64,000 nt of DNA, from assembly GCA_963803245.1 (NCBI GenBank), contig CAWDLI010000001.1, positions 186,001 through 250,000 on the forward strand, read 5' to 3'. Below are positions 1-7,697 of the stretch, piece by piece (position 1 is the stretch's first letter; each line of letters opens with the position of its first letter). The notes under the pieces were generated by a model. It was not told the DNA's origin. It worked only from the letters and a program-made list of their open reading frames with translations, and did no database searches. A program made the position numbers and the translations under genes. The stretch comes from JACVRW01 sp963803245 (GTDB lineage: Bacteria; Actinomycetota; Thermoleophilia; Solirubrobacterales; Thermoleophilaceae).

Positions 1-1
1 G

Positions 2-1132
2 GACGACCTGCTCGCGCAGGTGCTCGAGAACGCGCTCGAGGCCGGCAAGGAGGCCGTCGAGCGCGGGCCCGAGCAGCTGGCGGTGCTGCGCGAGGCGGGC
101 GTGGTCGACGCGGGTGCCTACGGACTCACCGTGATCGTGGCCGGCTGCCTCGCCGCGCTGCGGGGGAGCTCAGCTCCGGAGCTCGAGCACCAGCTCGCGC
201 CGGCGGCGCTCCACCGTCCCGAGCACGAGTCCTCGAGCTTCCGCTACTGCACCAACTTCGCGGTCACCGGCGCCGGGCTCGACGCCGGGTCGTTCGTGCC
301 GAGCCTCGAGGCGATGGGCGACTCCGTCCTCGTCGTGGGCGACGAGCGCACGATTCGCGTGCACCTCCACACGGACGATCCCGAGCGCGCCGTGGCGGTG
401 TTCGACAAGGCGGGTGAGGTCTCCCGCTTCGACGTGGCCGACATGCACGACCAGGTGGCCGAGCGCGCGGCCCGGCTGGCGGAGCGGACGCCCGTCTCGA
501 ACGCCACCTGCAGCGTCGTCGCGGTGGCCAGCGGCGCGGGGGTCCGGCGCCTGTACGAGGAGCTCGGCGTGCTCGTCGTGGACGGTGGCGCCACCATGAA
601 CCCGTCCACCTACGAGCTGCTCGCGGGCGTGCACGCCGCCGGTGGCGACGAGGTGCTCGTGCTGCCGAACAGCCCGAACGTGATCCTCGCCGCCGAGCGC
701 GCGGCGGAGCTGTCCGAGAAGCCCGCCCGCGTAGTCCCCACCACGGCACCCCAGGAGGGGCTCGCGGCGCTGCTGGCGTTCGACCCCAAGAACGGCGCCG
801 AGGCGAATGCCGAGGCGGTGGGCCGCGCGGCCGACGCGCTGCGCGTGGGCGGCGTGGCACCGGCGGCCCGCGACGATGCCCGCGGGCGGTTCGCCGCGGG
901 AGAGGCCGTGGGCTACGCCGGCGGCGAGCTGGTGGCCTGGGGAGACCCCGAGCGGACGCTCGCGGCCACGCTCGAGCAGCTGGCGGGCGGAAGCGAGCTC
1001 GTCACGTGCCTCGCCGGGGCGGGCGCCCCGCTCGACCGCGAGCGGGTCGAGTCGCACGTGCCCGATGGGGTGGAGGTCGAGTACCACGAAGGCGGACAAC
1101 CCGCCTGGTGGTGGCTGCTCTGCGCGGAGTAA
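2..1132 (+). CDS. DAK2/FakA-family protein (fatty-acid kinase-like), 5-prime truncated by window edge
   Basis: The reading frame is open from base 2, so the N-terminus lies outside the window. The visible start resembles the end of a DAK2 (dihydroxyacetone kinase-like) domain, with a GVVDAGAYGL stretch. A middle domain follows with CTNF and a VHLHTDDP motif, then a C-terminal domain with GGATMNPST and LPNSPNVILAAE motifs. This three-part layout is that of FakA/YloV, the ATP-binding subunit that phosphorylates fatty acids held by a DegV-type partner. About 376 residues are seen against roughly 550 in the family. It lies directly before recG, the usual YloV-RecG neighbourhood. Family assignment is firm; the substrate is inferred. 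Confidence 0.85.
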   Translation, partial: DDLLAQVLENALEAGKEAVERGPEQLAVLREAGVVDAGAYGLTVIVAGCLAALRGSSAPELEHQLAPAALHRPEHESSSFRYCTNFAVTGAGLDAGSFVPSLEAMGDSVLVVGDERTIRVHLHTDDPERAVAVFDKAGEVSRFDVADMHDQVAERAARLAERTPVSNATCSVVAVASGAGVRRLYEELGVLVVDGGATMNPSTYELLAGVHAAGGDEVLVLPNSPNVILAAERAAELSEKPARVVPTTAPQEGLAALLAFDPKNGAEANAEAVGRAADALRVGGVAPAARDDARGRFAAGEAVGYAGGELVAWGDPERTLAATLEQLAGGSELVTCLAGAGAPLDRERVESHVPDGVEVEYHEGGQPAWWWLLCAE

Positions 1133-3246
1133 CCGGGTTCGCATCGACGGCGGCCCTCACCGCCGATCAGATCCGCTCCGCCCCGATCCGCTCCTACCCG
1201 CGGCCCGAGCCCTTGGAGGAGCGCGTGGAGCTGGCGGGGCAGGCGGGCAAGGCGCTCGCGAGCCTGGGCATCGAGACGTACGGGGACCTCGTGGAGCATC
1301 TCCCGCACTCGCACCGCGACCGGCGCGACGTCCGCCGGGTGGCGGACCTCGTGCTGGGGGAGGAGGCCACCGTGGCCGTGGCCGTGCGCTCGGTGAGCGT
1401 CCGGCCGATGCGCGACCGGCGCCGCAAGCGGGTCGAGGCGCGCACCGCGGACGACAGCGGTCCGCTCGTGGCGGTCTGGTTCAACCAGCCCTGGCTCGCC
1501 CGCCAGCTGGGGGAGGGCACGCAGGTGCTGCTGCACGGCAGGCTCCGTCGCCGCGGTGAGTTCTGGGTTTCCGAGCACGAGCCGCTCGGCGGGGGCGAGG
1601 CTCCGGTGCACACCGTCGGGCTGGTGCCGGTGCACCCGGCCACCGAGGGATTGAGTGCCGGGCGCCTGCGGGAGCTCGTGTGGGAGGCGCGCGGGCGCTT
1701 CCTATTGACGCCGGAGCCGCTGCCCGCGCGGCTGCGCGTGGACGAGGCGCTCGCCGAGCGCGCGGCGGCGCTGGCGGGAGCTCACTTCCCGGACAGCGAG
1801 GAGGACGAGCGCGGCGCGCGCCACCGGCTCGCGTTCGAGGAGCTGCTCCTGCTCCAGCTCGCCGTGGCCGGTCGCCGGCGCTCGCGCAGGGAGGGTCGCC
1901 GGGCGCGTGCGCTGGCCGCGCGCGGGGTCGTGGTCGACCGCTGGCGCTGGTCGCTCCCGTTCGAGCTGACGGGCGACCAGAAGCGCGCGATGGAGGAGCT
2001 CGACGCCGACATCGGCGAGGAGCGGCCGATGCAGCGGCTGCTGATGGGCGAGGTGGGCGCGGGCAAGACCGTGGTGGCGCTGCACGCCATGCTCCGCGCC
2101 GTCGAGAACGGCGCCCAGGCCGCGCTCATGGCGCCCACCGAGACGCTCGCGGAGCAGCACCACCGGACACTCGACCGCCTGCTCGGCGGAACGATCCCGG
2201 TCGAGCTCCTCAAGGGATCGACCCCGGCCGCGCGCAGGCGCGATCTGCTGGGTGCTCTCGAGTCCGGCGCGCTCCAGCTCGTGGTCGGCACGCACGCGCT
2301 GATCGAGGACCCGGTGGCCTTCAGGGACCTCGCCGTGGTGGTGGTGGACGAGCAGCACCGCTTCGGCGTGCGCCAGCGAGCCGCCCTGGACGCGAAGGCG
2401 CCCGAGGGGCTCGCGCCGCACGCGCTGCACATGACGGCCACCCCGATCCCGCGGACGCTCTCGCTCACCGCCTATGGCGACCTCGACGCGACGGCGCTGC
2501 GCGAGCTGCCCGCGGGCCGGCGGCCGGTGGAGACCTTCGTGGTCGACGGCGCACGGGCGCGACGGCGCGCGTACGAGCGCATCCGCGAGGAGATCGCCGC
2601 GGGCCGTCAGTGCTTCGTGGTGTGCCCGCTCGTGGAGGAGTCCGAGGCGCTCCAGGCGACCGCGGCCACGGCGGAGTTCGAGCGCCTGCGAACGACGGAG
2701 TTCCAGGAGCAGCGCGTGGAGCTGATCCACGGCCAGCTCCCGTCGAAGGCCAAACAGGCCGCCATGGAGGCGTTCGCGAGCGGCGAGGCGGACGTGCTCG
2801 TGGCCACCAGCGTCGTCGAGGTGGGCATCGACGTGCCGAACGCGACGGTCATGCTGATCGAGGCGGCGGAGCGCTACGGGCTCTCCCAGCTACACCAGCT
2901 CCGCGGACGCGTCGGTCGCGGCGGCCACAGCTCGCTCTGCATCCTGTTCGGCGACGCGAAGCTGCCGCGGCTCGACGCCATCGCGAACGAGGACGACGGC
3001 TTTCGGCTCGCCGAGGTGGACCTCGAGATCCGCGGGGCGGGCGACGTGCTCGGCACCCGCCAGCACGGCCTGCCCGAGCTGCGCGTGGCGCGGCTTCCCG
3101 AGGACACCGAGCTGCTCGTCCGTGCCCGCGACCGCGCCGACGAGCTGCTCCGTGCCGACCCGGAGCTGAGCGAGCCCGAGAACGCGCTGCTTCGCGACGC
3201 GGTGGCGTCGCGGTTCGGCTCGGAGCTCGATCCGATCCCCGCATGA
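1111..3246 (+). CDS. recG: ATP-dependent DNA helicase RecG
   Basis: RecG remodels stalled replication forks and branch-migrates Holliday junctions. The N-terminal wedge/OB region covers roughly residues 25-200. The helicase core has Walker A GEVGAGKT near residue 313, a DEQH box near residue 413 and QLRGRVGRG near residue 595. Length of about 711 residues fits the family. The start is placed at GTG 1111, because upstream codons lie inside the previous gene and the first RecG-like residues appear about 20 codons later; GTG 1108 is equally possible. It overlaps the upstream FakA-like gene by 22 bases and its stop overlaps the rsmD start as ATGA, implying translational coupling. Confidence 0.95.
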   Translation: MAALRGVTGFASTAALTADQIRSAPIRSYPRPEPLEERVELAGQAGKALASLGIETYGDLVEHLPHSHRDRRDVRRVADLVLGEEATVAVAVRSVSVRPMRDRRRKRVEARTADDSGPLVAVWFNQPWLARQLGEGTQVLLHGRLRRRGEFWVSEHEPLGGGEAPVHTVGLVPVHPATEGLSAGRLRELVWEARGRFLLTPEPLPARLRVDEALAERAAALAGAHFPDSEEDERGARHRLAFEELLLLQLAVAGRRRSRREGRRARALAARGVVVDRWRWSLPFELTGDQKRAMEELDADIGEERPMQRLLMGEVGAGKTVVALHAMLRAVENGAQAALMAPTETLAEQHHRTLDRLLGGTIPVELLKGSTPAARRRDLLGALESGALQLVVGTHALIEDPVAFRDLAVVVVDEQHRFGVRQRAALDAKAPEGLAPHALHMTATPIPRTLSLTAYGDLDATALRELPAGRRPVETFVVDGARARRRAYERIREEIAAGRQCFVVCPLVEESEALQATAATAEFERLRTTEFQEQRVELIHGQLPSKAKQAAMEAFASGEADVLVATSVVEVGIDVPNATVMLIEAAERYGLSQLHQLRGRVGRGGHSSLCILFGDAKLPRLDAIANEDDGFRLAEVDLEIRGAGDVLGTRQHGLPELRVARLPEDTELLVRARDRADELLRADPELSEPENALLRDAVASRFGSELDPIPA

Positions 3247-3764
3247 GGGTGGTGGCCGGCGAGTTCGGCGGGCGCAGGCTGCAGGCGCCGCGAGGACGCG
3301 CCACGCGCCCGACGTCGGACCGGGTCCGTGAGGCGCTCTTCGCGATCCTGGGCGAGGTCTCCGGGGCGCGGGTGCTCGACCTCTTCGCAGGCTCGGGGGC
3401 GCTGGGCATCGAGGCCCTGTCGCGTGGTGCCGAGTCGGCCGTCTTCGTCGAACGGGATCACGCCGCGGCGGCTGCGATACGCCGCAATCTCGACGCTGTC
3501 GGGGTGCTCGGCGCCGAGGTCCGCAGGCAGGACGTGCTGAGGTTCCTGGGCGGCTTCGAGGGCTCCTTCGACCTCGTGTTCGTCGACCCGCCATATGATT
3601 CCGCTTCCCGCCTCGCCGGGCCGCTCTCGACGGCCCTGCCGGCGGTGCTCACCCAGGACTCCCTGATCGTGACCGAATCAAGCAAGCGCATGCCGCTAGA
3701 ACTCTCGCTCCCGCTCCTCCGTGAGCGGACCTACGGCGACACCCGGATAGCCATCCATGGCTGA
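3243..3764 (+). CDS. rsmD: 16S rRNA (guanine(966)-N(2))-methyltransferase RsmD
   Basis: RsmD methylates G966 of 16S rRNA using S-adenosylmethionine. The 173-residue protein opens with the typical MRVVAGEFGGRRL, has a SAM-binding motif DLFAGSGALG at residues 46-55 and the catalytic DPPY near residue 116. The ATG lies inside the end of recG (ATGA overlap), and the 3-prime end overlaps coaD by 8 bases. The recG-rsmD-coaD order is widely conserved, which supports the call. Confidence 0.95.
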   Translation: MRVVAGEFGGRRLQAPRGRATRPTSDRVREALFAILGEVSGARVLDLFAGSGALGIEALSRGAESAVFVERDHAAAAAIRRNLDAVGVLGAEVRRQDVLRFLGGFEGSFDLVFVDPPYDSASRLAGPLSTALPAVLTQDSLIVTESSKRMPLELSLPLLRERTYGDTRIAIHG

Positions 3765-4257
3765 GCGCTACGGCGGCATCGCCGTCCTGCCGGGCTCCTA
3801 CGACCCGGTCACGATGGGCCACATCGACATCATCGGCCGCGCCGCCGGCGTGTTCGACAACGTGATCGTCGGAGTGGTCAACCAGCCGGTCCGCAAGAGC
3901 AAGACCCTCTTCTCCGCGGAGGAGCGCGTGGCGTTCATTGAAGAAGGCACCGCGGATTTGGGCAATGTGCAGGTAAAACCCTTTGATACGCTCCTCGTCG
4001 ATTTCGCCCGTGAGCACGGGGCCAAGGCCATCGTCAAGGGGCTGCGGGCGATCTCGGACTTCGAGTACGAGTTCGAGATGAACCAGCTCAACAGAAGGAT
4101 GGCGCCCGACATCGAGAGCATCTACCTGATGGCCGCGCCGCAGTTCAGCTTCCTGTCATCCAGCGGGATCAAGGAATTGGCGATATTCGGTGGCGACATC
4201 GGCGGGCTCGTGCCCGACTCGGTGGCCGCGCGGTTGCAGGAAGAGCTAAAGCGCTGA
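3757..4257 (+). CDS. coaD: Phosphopantetheine adenylyltransferase CoaD
   Basis: CoaD transfers AMP from ATP to 4-phosphopantetheine, the penultimate step of coenzyme A synthesis in the cytoplasm. The 166-residue protein carries the nucleotidyltransferase signature GSYDPVTMGH at residues 13-22 (T/HxGH) and the late SSSGIKEL motif. Tyr replaces the more usual Phe in GSFDP, a mild change. It overlaps the end of rsmD by 8 bases. Length and motifs are standard. Confidence 0.95.
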   Translation: MAERYGGIAVLPGSYDPVTMGHIDIIGRAAGVFDNVIVGVVNQPVRKSKTLFSAEERVAFIEEGTADLGNVQVKPFDTLLVDFAREHGAKAIVKGLRAISDFEYEFEMNQLNRRMAPDIESIYLMAAPQFSFLSSSGIKELAIFGGDIGGLVPDSVAARLQEELKR

Positions 4258-4278
4258 AGAACTGGGGGACCTGAGAAC

Positions 4279-4288
4279 GTGACGTCAC
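4279..4288. promoter_or_regulatory. Perfect 10-bp palindrome GTGACGTCAC
   Basis: A perfect palindrome lies in the 82-base gap between coaD and the DivIVA-like gene. It could be an operator for a dimeric regulator, but nothing else in the sequence shows this; it may be chance. Confidence 0.25.
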
Positions 4289-4306
4289 AGCCGATCAACC
4301 GGAGCG

Positions 4307-4323
4307 CGAGGCCACCGGCCTCG
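4307..4323 (+). promoter_or_regulatory. Short leader hairpin before the DivIVA-like gene
   Basis: CGAGGCC, ACC, GGCCTCG form a perfect 7-bp stem with a 3-base loop. It ends two bases before a strong ribosome binding site (GGAGG at 4325-4329, start ATG 4340). It lacks a T-tract, so it is more likely a leader structure that affects initiation than a terminator. Confidence 0.35.
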
Positions 4324-4339
4324 TGGAGGTAGGAAGCGC

Positions 4340-4801
4340 ATGGACGTCCTGGTCCTGATCGACAAGCTCGACGACACGATCCACAACGCGAAGGTCGTCC
4401 CGCTCACCGACACGGTGCGCGTGGACAAAGAGGAGGTCTACGACATCCTCGACCAGATGCGCGCCACGATCCCCGAGGAGATCAAGCAGGCGCGCTGGAT
4501 CGTGAAGGAGCGGCAGGAGATGCTCGCCGAGGCGAAGCGCGAGGCCGAGCGGATCGTCCGCGAGGCGCGCGAGGAGCAGGTGCGCCTGATCGGCGAGGAG
4601 GAGATCGTCAAGCAGGCCGAGCGCCAGGCCGAGGAGATCATCGAGGACGCTCGCGCCCGTGAGCGCGAGATCCGCCTCGGCGCCGAGGACTACGCCGACG
4701 ACATCCTCAACACGCTCGAGGTCAACCTCACGAAGTTCATCGCGGCCGTCCAGCGCGGCCGCGACCGCCTTCAGGGCCGCGAAGAAGCCGAAGTCTCCTA
4801 G
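4340..4801 (+). CDS. DivIVA-like coiled-coil protein, SepIVA-type
   Basis: The 153-residue protein is almost entirely charged coiled coil (about residues 45-120), preceded by a short N-terminal segment with VYDILDQMRATIPEEI and followed by YADDILNTLEVNLTKFI. Mycobacterial SepIVA, a DivIVA-family septum/elongation protein, shares the N-terminal pattern (short helix, then IP-E then coiled coil) and the C-terminal region, and lies beside the DUF177-rnc-smc genes as here. The protein is shorter than SepIVA. Start ATG has a strong Shine-Dalgarno (GGAGGTAGGAAG). Automated pipelines might call it ATP synthase subunit B-like; the neighbourhood argues against that. Role in polar growth or division is inferred. 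Confidence 0.65.
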   Translation: MDVLVLIDKLDDTIHNAKVVPLTDTVRVDKEEVYDILDQMRATIPEEIKQARWIVKERQEMLAEAKREAERIVREAREEQVRLIGEEEIVKQAERQAEEIIEDARAREREIRLGAEDYADDILNTLEVNLTKFIAAVQRGRDRLQGREEAEVS

Positions 4802-4838
4802 CTTCCCGGCCTCTTTCGACTACCAGCGCGGGCTTGCG

Positions 4839-4862
4839 CCCGTGTAACCGCCCGTGTAACCG
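4839..4862 (+). repeat. Two adjacent exact copies of a 12-bp unit
   Basis: CCCGTGTAACCG occurs twice head to tail just after the DivIVA-like gene. No function can be read from it. Confidence 0.6.
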
Positions 4863-4925
4863 GGCTGTCTGCTGCCTCTGAGGCGCCCCGGGCCCGTGCT
4901 TCCGCGTGTACGTCCGGCGAGCGCA

Positions 4926-4931
4926 TATGCT
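4926..4931 (+). promoter_or_regulatory. Candidate -10 (TATGCT) upstream of the structured leader
   Basis: TATGCT lies inside a partly symmetric segment (GAGC GCATAT GCTC) in an AT-richer stretch. If used, transcription would begin near 4938 and include the foldable region at 4962-5047. No convincing -35 is seen. Confidence 0.3.
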
Positions 4932-4961
4932 CCGGCGGCTTCACGGGGGACGCGCTGAAAA

Positions 4962-5047
4962 CAACCTCGGAACGTGCGCAGTCAGAGCGTTTCGCACGCA
5001 AATTGGGAGCATTTGTTCCGGTTCCCTGGGGAAAACATCCGAGGTTG
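4962..5047 (+). other. Foldable leader upstream of the LPXTG surface protein (candidate cis-regulatory RNA)
   Basis: This is the main content of the 339-base gene-free stretch 4802-5140. A perfect 9-bp pair, CAACCTCGG (4962-4970) with CCGAGGTTG (5039-5047), encloses 68 bases. Inside are GTGCG/CGCAC (4974-4978 with 4993-4997) and a competing stem CGGAAC/GTTCCG (4968-4973 with 5015-5020), which shares CGG with the outer helix, so two folds exclude each other. The segment is AT-richer than its surroundings. I cannot match it to a known riboswitch class. Existence of an RNA is inference. Confidence 0.35.
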
Positions 5048-5115
5048 CTGTTTCACTCGTCCCCTCCGCGGGGTCGCTGCCGGGTGGGTTCGGCTCGATC
5101 TCGTCTTTTGCCGCC

Positions 5116-5121
5116 TATGAA
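5116..5121 (+). promoter_or_regulatory. Candidate -10 (TATGAA) for the LPXTG surface protein
   Basis: TATGAA lies 20 bases before ATG 5141, followed by the ribosome binding site GAAGGGAG (5128-5135). This would give a short leader that excludes the upstream foldable element. Confidence 0.4.
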
Positions 5122-5140
5122 ACCCGCGAAGGGAGTATCT

Positions 5141-6220
5141 ATGCACCTTTCCGAGCCGAGTGCCGCTGGCACGCGGCGGGGGCTTATGGCCCTCTCCGTG
5201 CTTGCCATCGCGCTCTGGCTCTTCTTGGTGAGCGCCGGCGATGCATTCGCCGGCGGCGGCCACTCGTCTCAGGGCGACTCTGGATCCGGCCATGGCAAGT
5301 CCTGGTCGGATCACGGAGACTCCGAGTCGGACCACGGAAGTTCGGGGTCCGATCACGGAGACTCCGGGTGGGACCACGGAAGTTCGGGGTCCGACCACGG
5401 AAGCCCTGGCTGGCATGGCCCGGAAGGGACTCCACCGCCCGAGGGACACACCCCGGGTGGCGGGCCGCCCCCGTCGGAAGGAACCGATGAGGAGCAGCCC
5501 TGCGAGGAAGAGCAGCCCCCCGGCGGCGAGACGCCTCCGGGTGGCGGGCACAAGCCACCACCGAGCGGGCATAAGCCCCCGCCCGGTGGGGAGACACCTC
5601 CGGGTGGGCATAAGCCCCCGCCCGGTGGGGAGACACCTCCGCCTGGTGGGGAACAGCCCCCGCCTGGCGGCGAGACGCCTCCGCCTGGTGGGGAGACACC
5701 CCCGCCCGGTGGCGAGACGCCTCCGCCTGGTGGGGAACAGCCCCCGCCTGGCGGCGAGACGCCTCCGCCTGGTGGGGAGACACCCCCGCCCGGTGGCGAG
5801 ACGCCTCCGCCTGGTGGGGAGACACCCCCGCCCGGTGGCGAGACGCCTCCGCCTGGTGGGGAGACACCCCCGCCTGGCGGCGAGACGCCTCCGCCTGGTG
5901 GGGAGACACCCCCGCCCGGTGGCGAGACGCCTCCCAACGGTGGCGAGACGCCCCCTAACGGTGGCGAGACGCCCCCGAACGGCGGCGAGCAGCCAGGAGG
6001 CGAAGAGGGCGAAGTTCTCCCCGAGTCCGAAGGTGGCGTGGAAGTGCCGGGCGGTGGAGGCTCAGAGCTTCCCACCGGCGGCGTTGCCGGAACCACCGAG
6101 TCGACCACCGCGGAGAGCCTGCCGTTCACCGGCAGCCACACTCCGTTGCTTCTGGTCGTCGCAGTCGGACTCCTGGGCCTCGGAACCGGTCTACGGAGGG
6201 TGGCCGCGGACCGAGGTTAA
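5141..6220 (+). CDS. LPXTG-anchored, proline-rich repeat surface protein
   Basis: The 359-residue protein has an N-terminal signal peptide (hydrophobic core about residues 15-33, likely cut after AFA near residue 37). A Ser/Asp/His/Gly repeat zone follows (about residues 40-90), then a long array of the heptapeptide GGETPPP, and a cell-wall sorting signal: LPFTG at residues 327-331, a hydrophobic span and a terminal Arg cluster. Sortase should therefore link it to peptidoglycan; no sortase gene is in this window. ATG 5141 is chosen because GAAGGGAG sits just upstream and the signal peptide starts there; longer in-frame starts lack this. The repeat array probably makes a stiff stalk. It interrupts the usual order between the DivIVA-like gene and DUF177. 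Confidence 0.85.
   Translation: MHLSEPSAAGTRRGLMALSVLAIALWLFLVSAGDAFAGGGHSSQGDSGSGHGKSWSDHGDSESDHGSSGSDHGDSGWDHGSSGSDHGSPGWHGPEGTPPPEGHTPGGGPPPSEGTDEEQPCEEEQPPGGETPPGGGHKPPPSGHKPPPGGETPPGGHKPPPGGETPPPGGEQPPPGGETPPPGGETPPPGGETPPPGGEQPPPGGETPPPGGETPPPGGETPPPGGETPPPGGETPPPGGETPPPGGETPPPGGETPPPGGETPPNGGETPPNGGETPPNGGEQPGGEEGEVLPESEGGVEVPGGGGSELPTGGVAGTTESTTAESLPFTGSHTPLLLVVAVGLLGLGTGLRRVAADRG
5624..5980 (+). repeat. 21-bp tandem repeat array, 17 units, encoding GGE(T/Q)PP(P/N)
   Basis: Seventeen contiguous 21-base units encode GGETPPP (14 copies, two of them with Gln for Thr) then GGETPPN (3 copies). Two codon versions alternate, giving a 42-base higher-order period (one half with GGTGGGGAGAC, the other with GGTGGCGAGAC). 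Recently expanded DNA of this sort is prone to copy-number change between strains and to assembly error. Confidence 0.95.
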
Positions 6221-6260
6221 GTAGGGCCAGCTCACCAAGAGAGCGAAACGACGTACTGTC

Positions 6261-6303
6261 GAGCCGCGCTTCTCCTACGGGAGGGGCGCGGCTCTCGCAG
6301 TTT
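6261..6303 (+). terminator. Strong hairpin terminator after the surface protein gene
   Basis: GAGCCGCGC (6261-6269) pairs with GCGCGGCTC (6286-6294), with an inner CTCC/GGAG stem on a TACG loop. A short T run (TTTC, 6301-6304) follows. It separates the surface protein gene from the next promoter. Confidence 0.7.
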
Positions 6304-6312
6304 CGGGGCCGG

Positions 6313-6318
6313 TAGCCT
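6313..6318 (+). promoter_or_regulatory. -10 element TAGCCT, leaderless-type, for the VOC/glyoxalase gene
   Basis: Six bases separate the hexamer from GTG 6325, and no Shine-Dalgarno is present, so transcription would start at or next to the start codon. Confidence 0.6.
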
Positions 6319-6324
6319 CCGCCC

Positions 6325-6708
6325 GTGCCCTCATACCTCCACACGTGCTACCGGATCGGCGACATCGATCGCTCGGTCGCCTTCTACGAGAAGCTCGGCT
6401 TCCAGGAAGCCGCCCGGATGCCCATCGGCGACGAGGCCATCAACGTGTTCATGGGCCTGCCGGGCGAGGACCCGCGCCTCGAGCTGACCTACAACCACGG
6501 CGTCGACTCCTACGAGCTCGGCACCGGCTACAACCACATCGCGATCGCCGTCGACGACCTCGAGGAGACCCTCGGGGCGCTCAGCACGGACGGCATCGAG
6601 CCGGAGAAGCCGCCGTACCGCCCGGGGGGACGCACCGAGGGCCCGATGATCTGCTTCGTGCGCGATCCGGACGGCTATCGGATCGAACTGATCGAGGTCA
6701 AGCGGTAG
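6325..6708 (+). CDS. VOC-family metalloenzyme, lactoylglutathione lyase-like
   Basis: The 127-residue protein is a two-module vicinal-oxygen-chelate fold. The pattern LHTCYRIGDIDRSVAFYEKLGF opens the first module (metal-ligand His near residue 5), LELTYN supplies the first Glu, YNHIAIAV the second His, and YRIELIEV the final Glu, so all four expected metal ligands are present. Family members isomerise hemithioacetals formed from methylglyoxal. Actinobacteria use mycothiol rather than glutathione, so the thiol substrate is uncertain. Start GTG fits the promoter spacing. Confidence 0.8.
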   Translation: MPSYLHTCYRIGDIDRSVAFYEKLGFQEAARMPIGDEAINVFMGLPGEDPRLELTYNHGVDSYELGTGYNHIAIAVDDLEETLGALSTDGIEPEKPPYRPGGRTEGPMICFVRDPDGYRIELIEVKR

Positions 6709-6746
6709 GTCGCAAGTTCAGCCGGGCAGGTGCGTTGATAGGACGC

Positions 6747-7658
6747 ATGCCCGACGCCCGTCGTGTGCTGAGTGCCACCACCGCCTGTGTTGCGGTGGCC
6801 CTCTCGCTGGGCTCGCCCGCACTCGCCGGCACCGTGGACGTGGAACCCGGGAAGGGCCTGGTGTTCAGGGCCGCGCCGGGGGAGACGAACGACGTGACCG
6901 TGCTCGACGACAGGCGTGTTGGCAATGTCCTCTGGAGGTCGATCGTCGATCTCGGGGCGCCGCTGGTGCTCGGTCCCGACTGCGTGGCGGGGGAGCCCGC
7001 GACGTGCCCGTCCGGCCCCACGTCCCTGTTCCTGGGCAACCGCGACGACCGAGCCACGATGCGCAGTCAGATCGTCTACGCCTACATCTACGGCGAGGGC
7101 GGTGACGACACGGTCCACAGCGACGGAGAGACGGCCTACGGCTATGGCGGCCCGGGCGATGACCACGTCCGGGTCACGGCCCACGTCGGCTACGCCTACG
7201 GCGGGACGGGGGACGATCAACTCACGGGCGGCGCCGGGATCTACAACGAGGTCCACGGCGACGGCGGAGACGATCTCCTCGTGCAGGGCACGATCGCGTA
7301 CTGCGCCATCCTCTTCGGTGACGGGGGCGCCGACACGCTGCTCGGGCATGGATCCAACTGCGGGGTGTCGAAGACCACGCCGCTCGCGTCCGGCGGTTCC
7401 GGCCCCGATGCGCTCGTTGTGACGTCCCCGCCCGGCGGCGACGAATCGTGGCGTCTGGACGGGGGCGACGGAGCCGATTACGTCGTCGCTGGCGGCGGCG
7501 CGGACGTGATCGCGGGCGGCGCCGGGCCGGACTTCATCCAGGCGGCCGCAGATGGCAGGGCCGACACCATCGCGTGCGGCAGCGGGCGCGATGTCGTTCG
7601 TGCCGACGCGCTGGACACCGTCGCCGCGGACTGCGAGCAGGTCACGGTCGTCGGCTGA
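6747..7658 (+). CDS. Secreted RTX-like (calcium-binding nonapeptide repeat) protein
   Basis: The 303-residue protein has a cleavable signal peptide (hydrophobic residues 8-27, ending PALAG). A short N-terminal domain follows, then repeated G-G-x-G-x-D motifs from about residue 110 to 280, such as GEGGDDT, GGTGDDQ, GDGGDDL and GGGADVI, which form calcium-binding parallel beta rolls. The C-terminal ADTIACGSGRDVV and AADCEQV end is common in secreted proteins of this lineage. Four Cys residues could form disulfides. ATG 6747 starts the signal peptide. Function beyond calcium binding is unknown. Confidence 0.8.
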   Translation: MPDARRVLSATTACVAVALSLGSPALAGTVDVEPGKGLVFRAAPGETNDVTVLDDRRVGNVLWRSIVDLGAPLVLGPDCVAGEPATCPSGPTSLFLGNRDDRATMRSQIVYAYIYGEGGDDTVHSDGETAYGYGGPGDDHVRVTAHVGYAYGGTGDDQLTGGAGIYNEVHGDGGDDLLVQGTIAYCAILFGDGGADTLLGHGSNCGVSKTTPLASGGSGPDALVVTSPPGGDESWRLDGGDGADYVVAGGGADVIAGGAGPDFIQAAADGRADTIACGSGRDVVRADALDTVAADCEQVTVVG

Positions 7659-7685
7659 TAGCGCGGCCCGCTCCATCCGCGGCGC

Positions 7686-7691
7686 TAGTCT
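7686..7691 (+). promoter_or_regulatory. -10 element TAGTCT for DUF177 gene
   Basis: The hexamer is followed by 6 bases and ATG 7698. No ribosome binding site is present, so leaderless initiation is likely. Confidence 0.6.
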
Positions 7692-7697
7692 CGGGCC

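Noticed and set aside
4940..5060. Possible c-di-AMP (ydaO) or c-di-GMP riboswitch upstream of the wall protein
   Set aside because: ACGCAAA resembles part of one consensus, but the other conserved core elements of either class are absent; left as an unnamed foldable leader.
5184..6141. Long open frames on both strands and in other frames through the GGETPPP array
   Set aside because: The repeat DNA has no stop codons in several frames; the peptides are Arg/Pro or Pro/Ser repeats without a domain, and only the plus frame from 5141 has a signal peptide and LPXTG.
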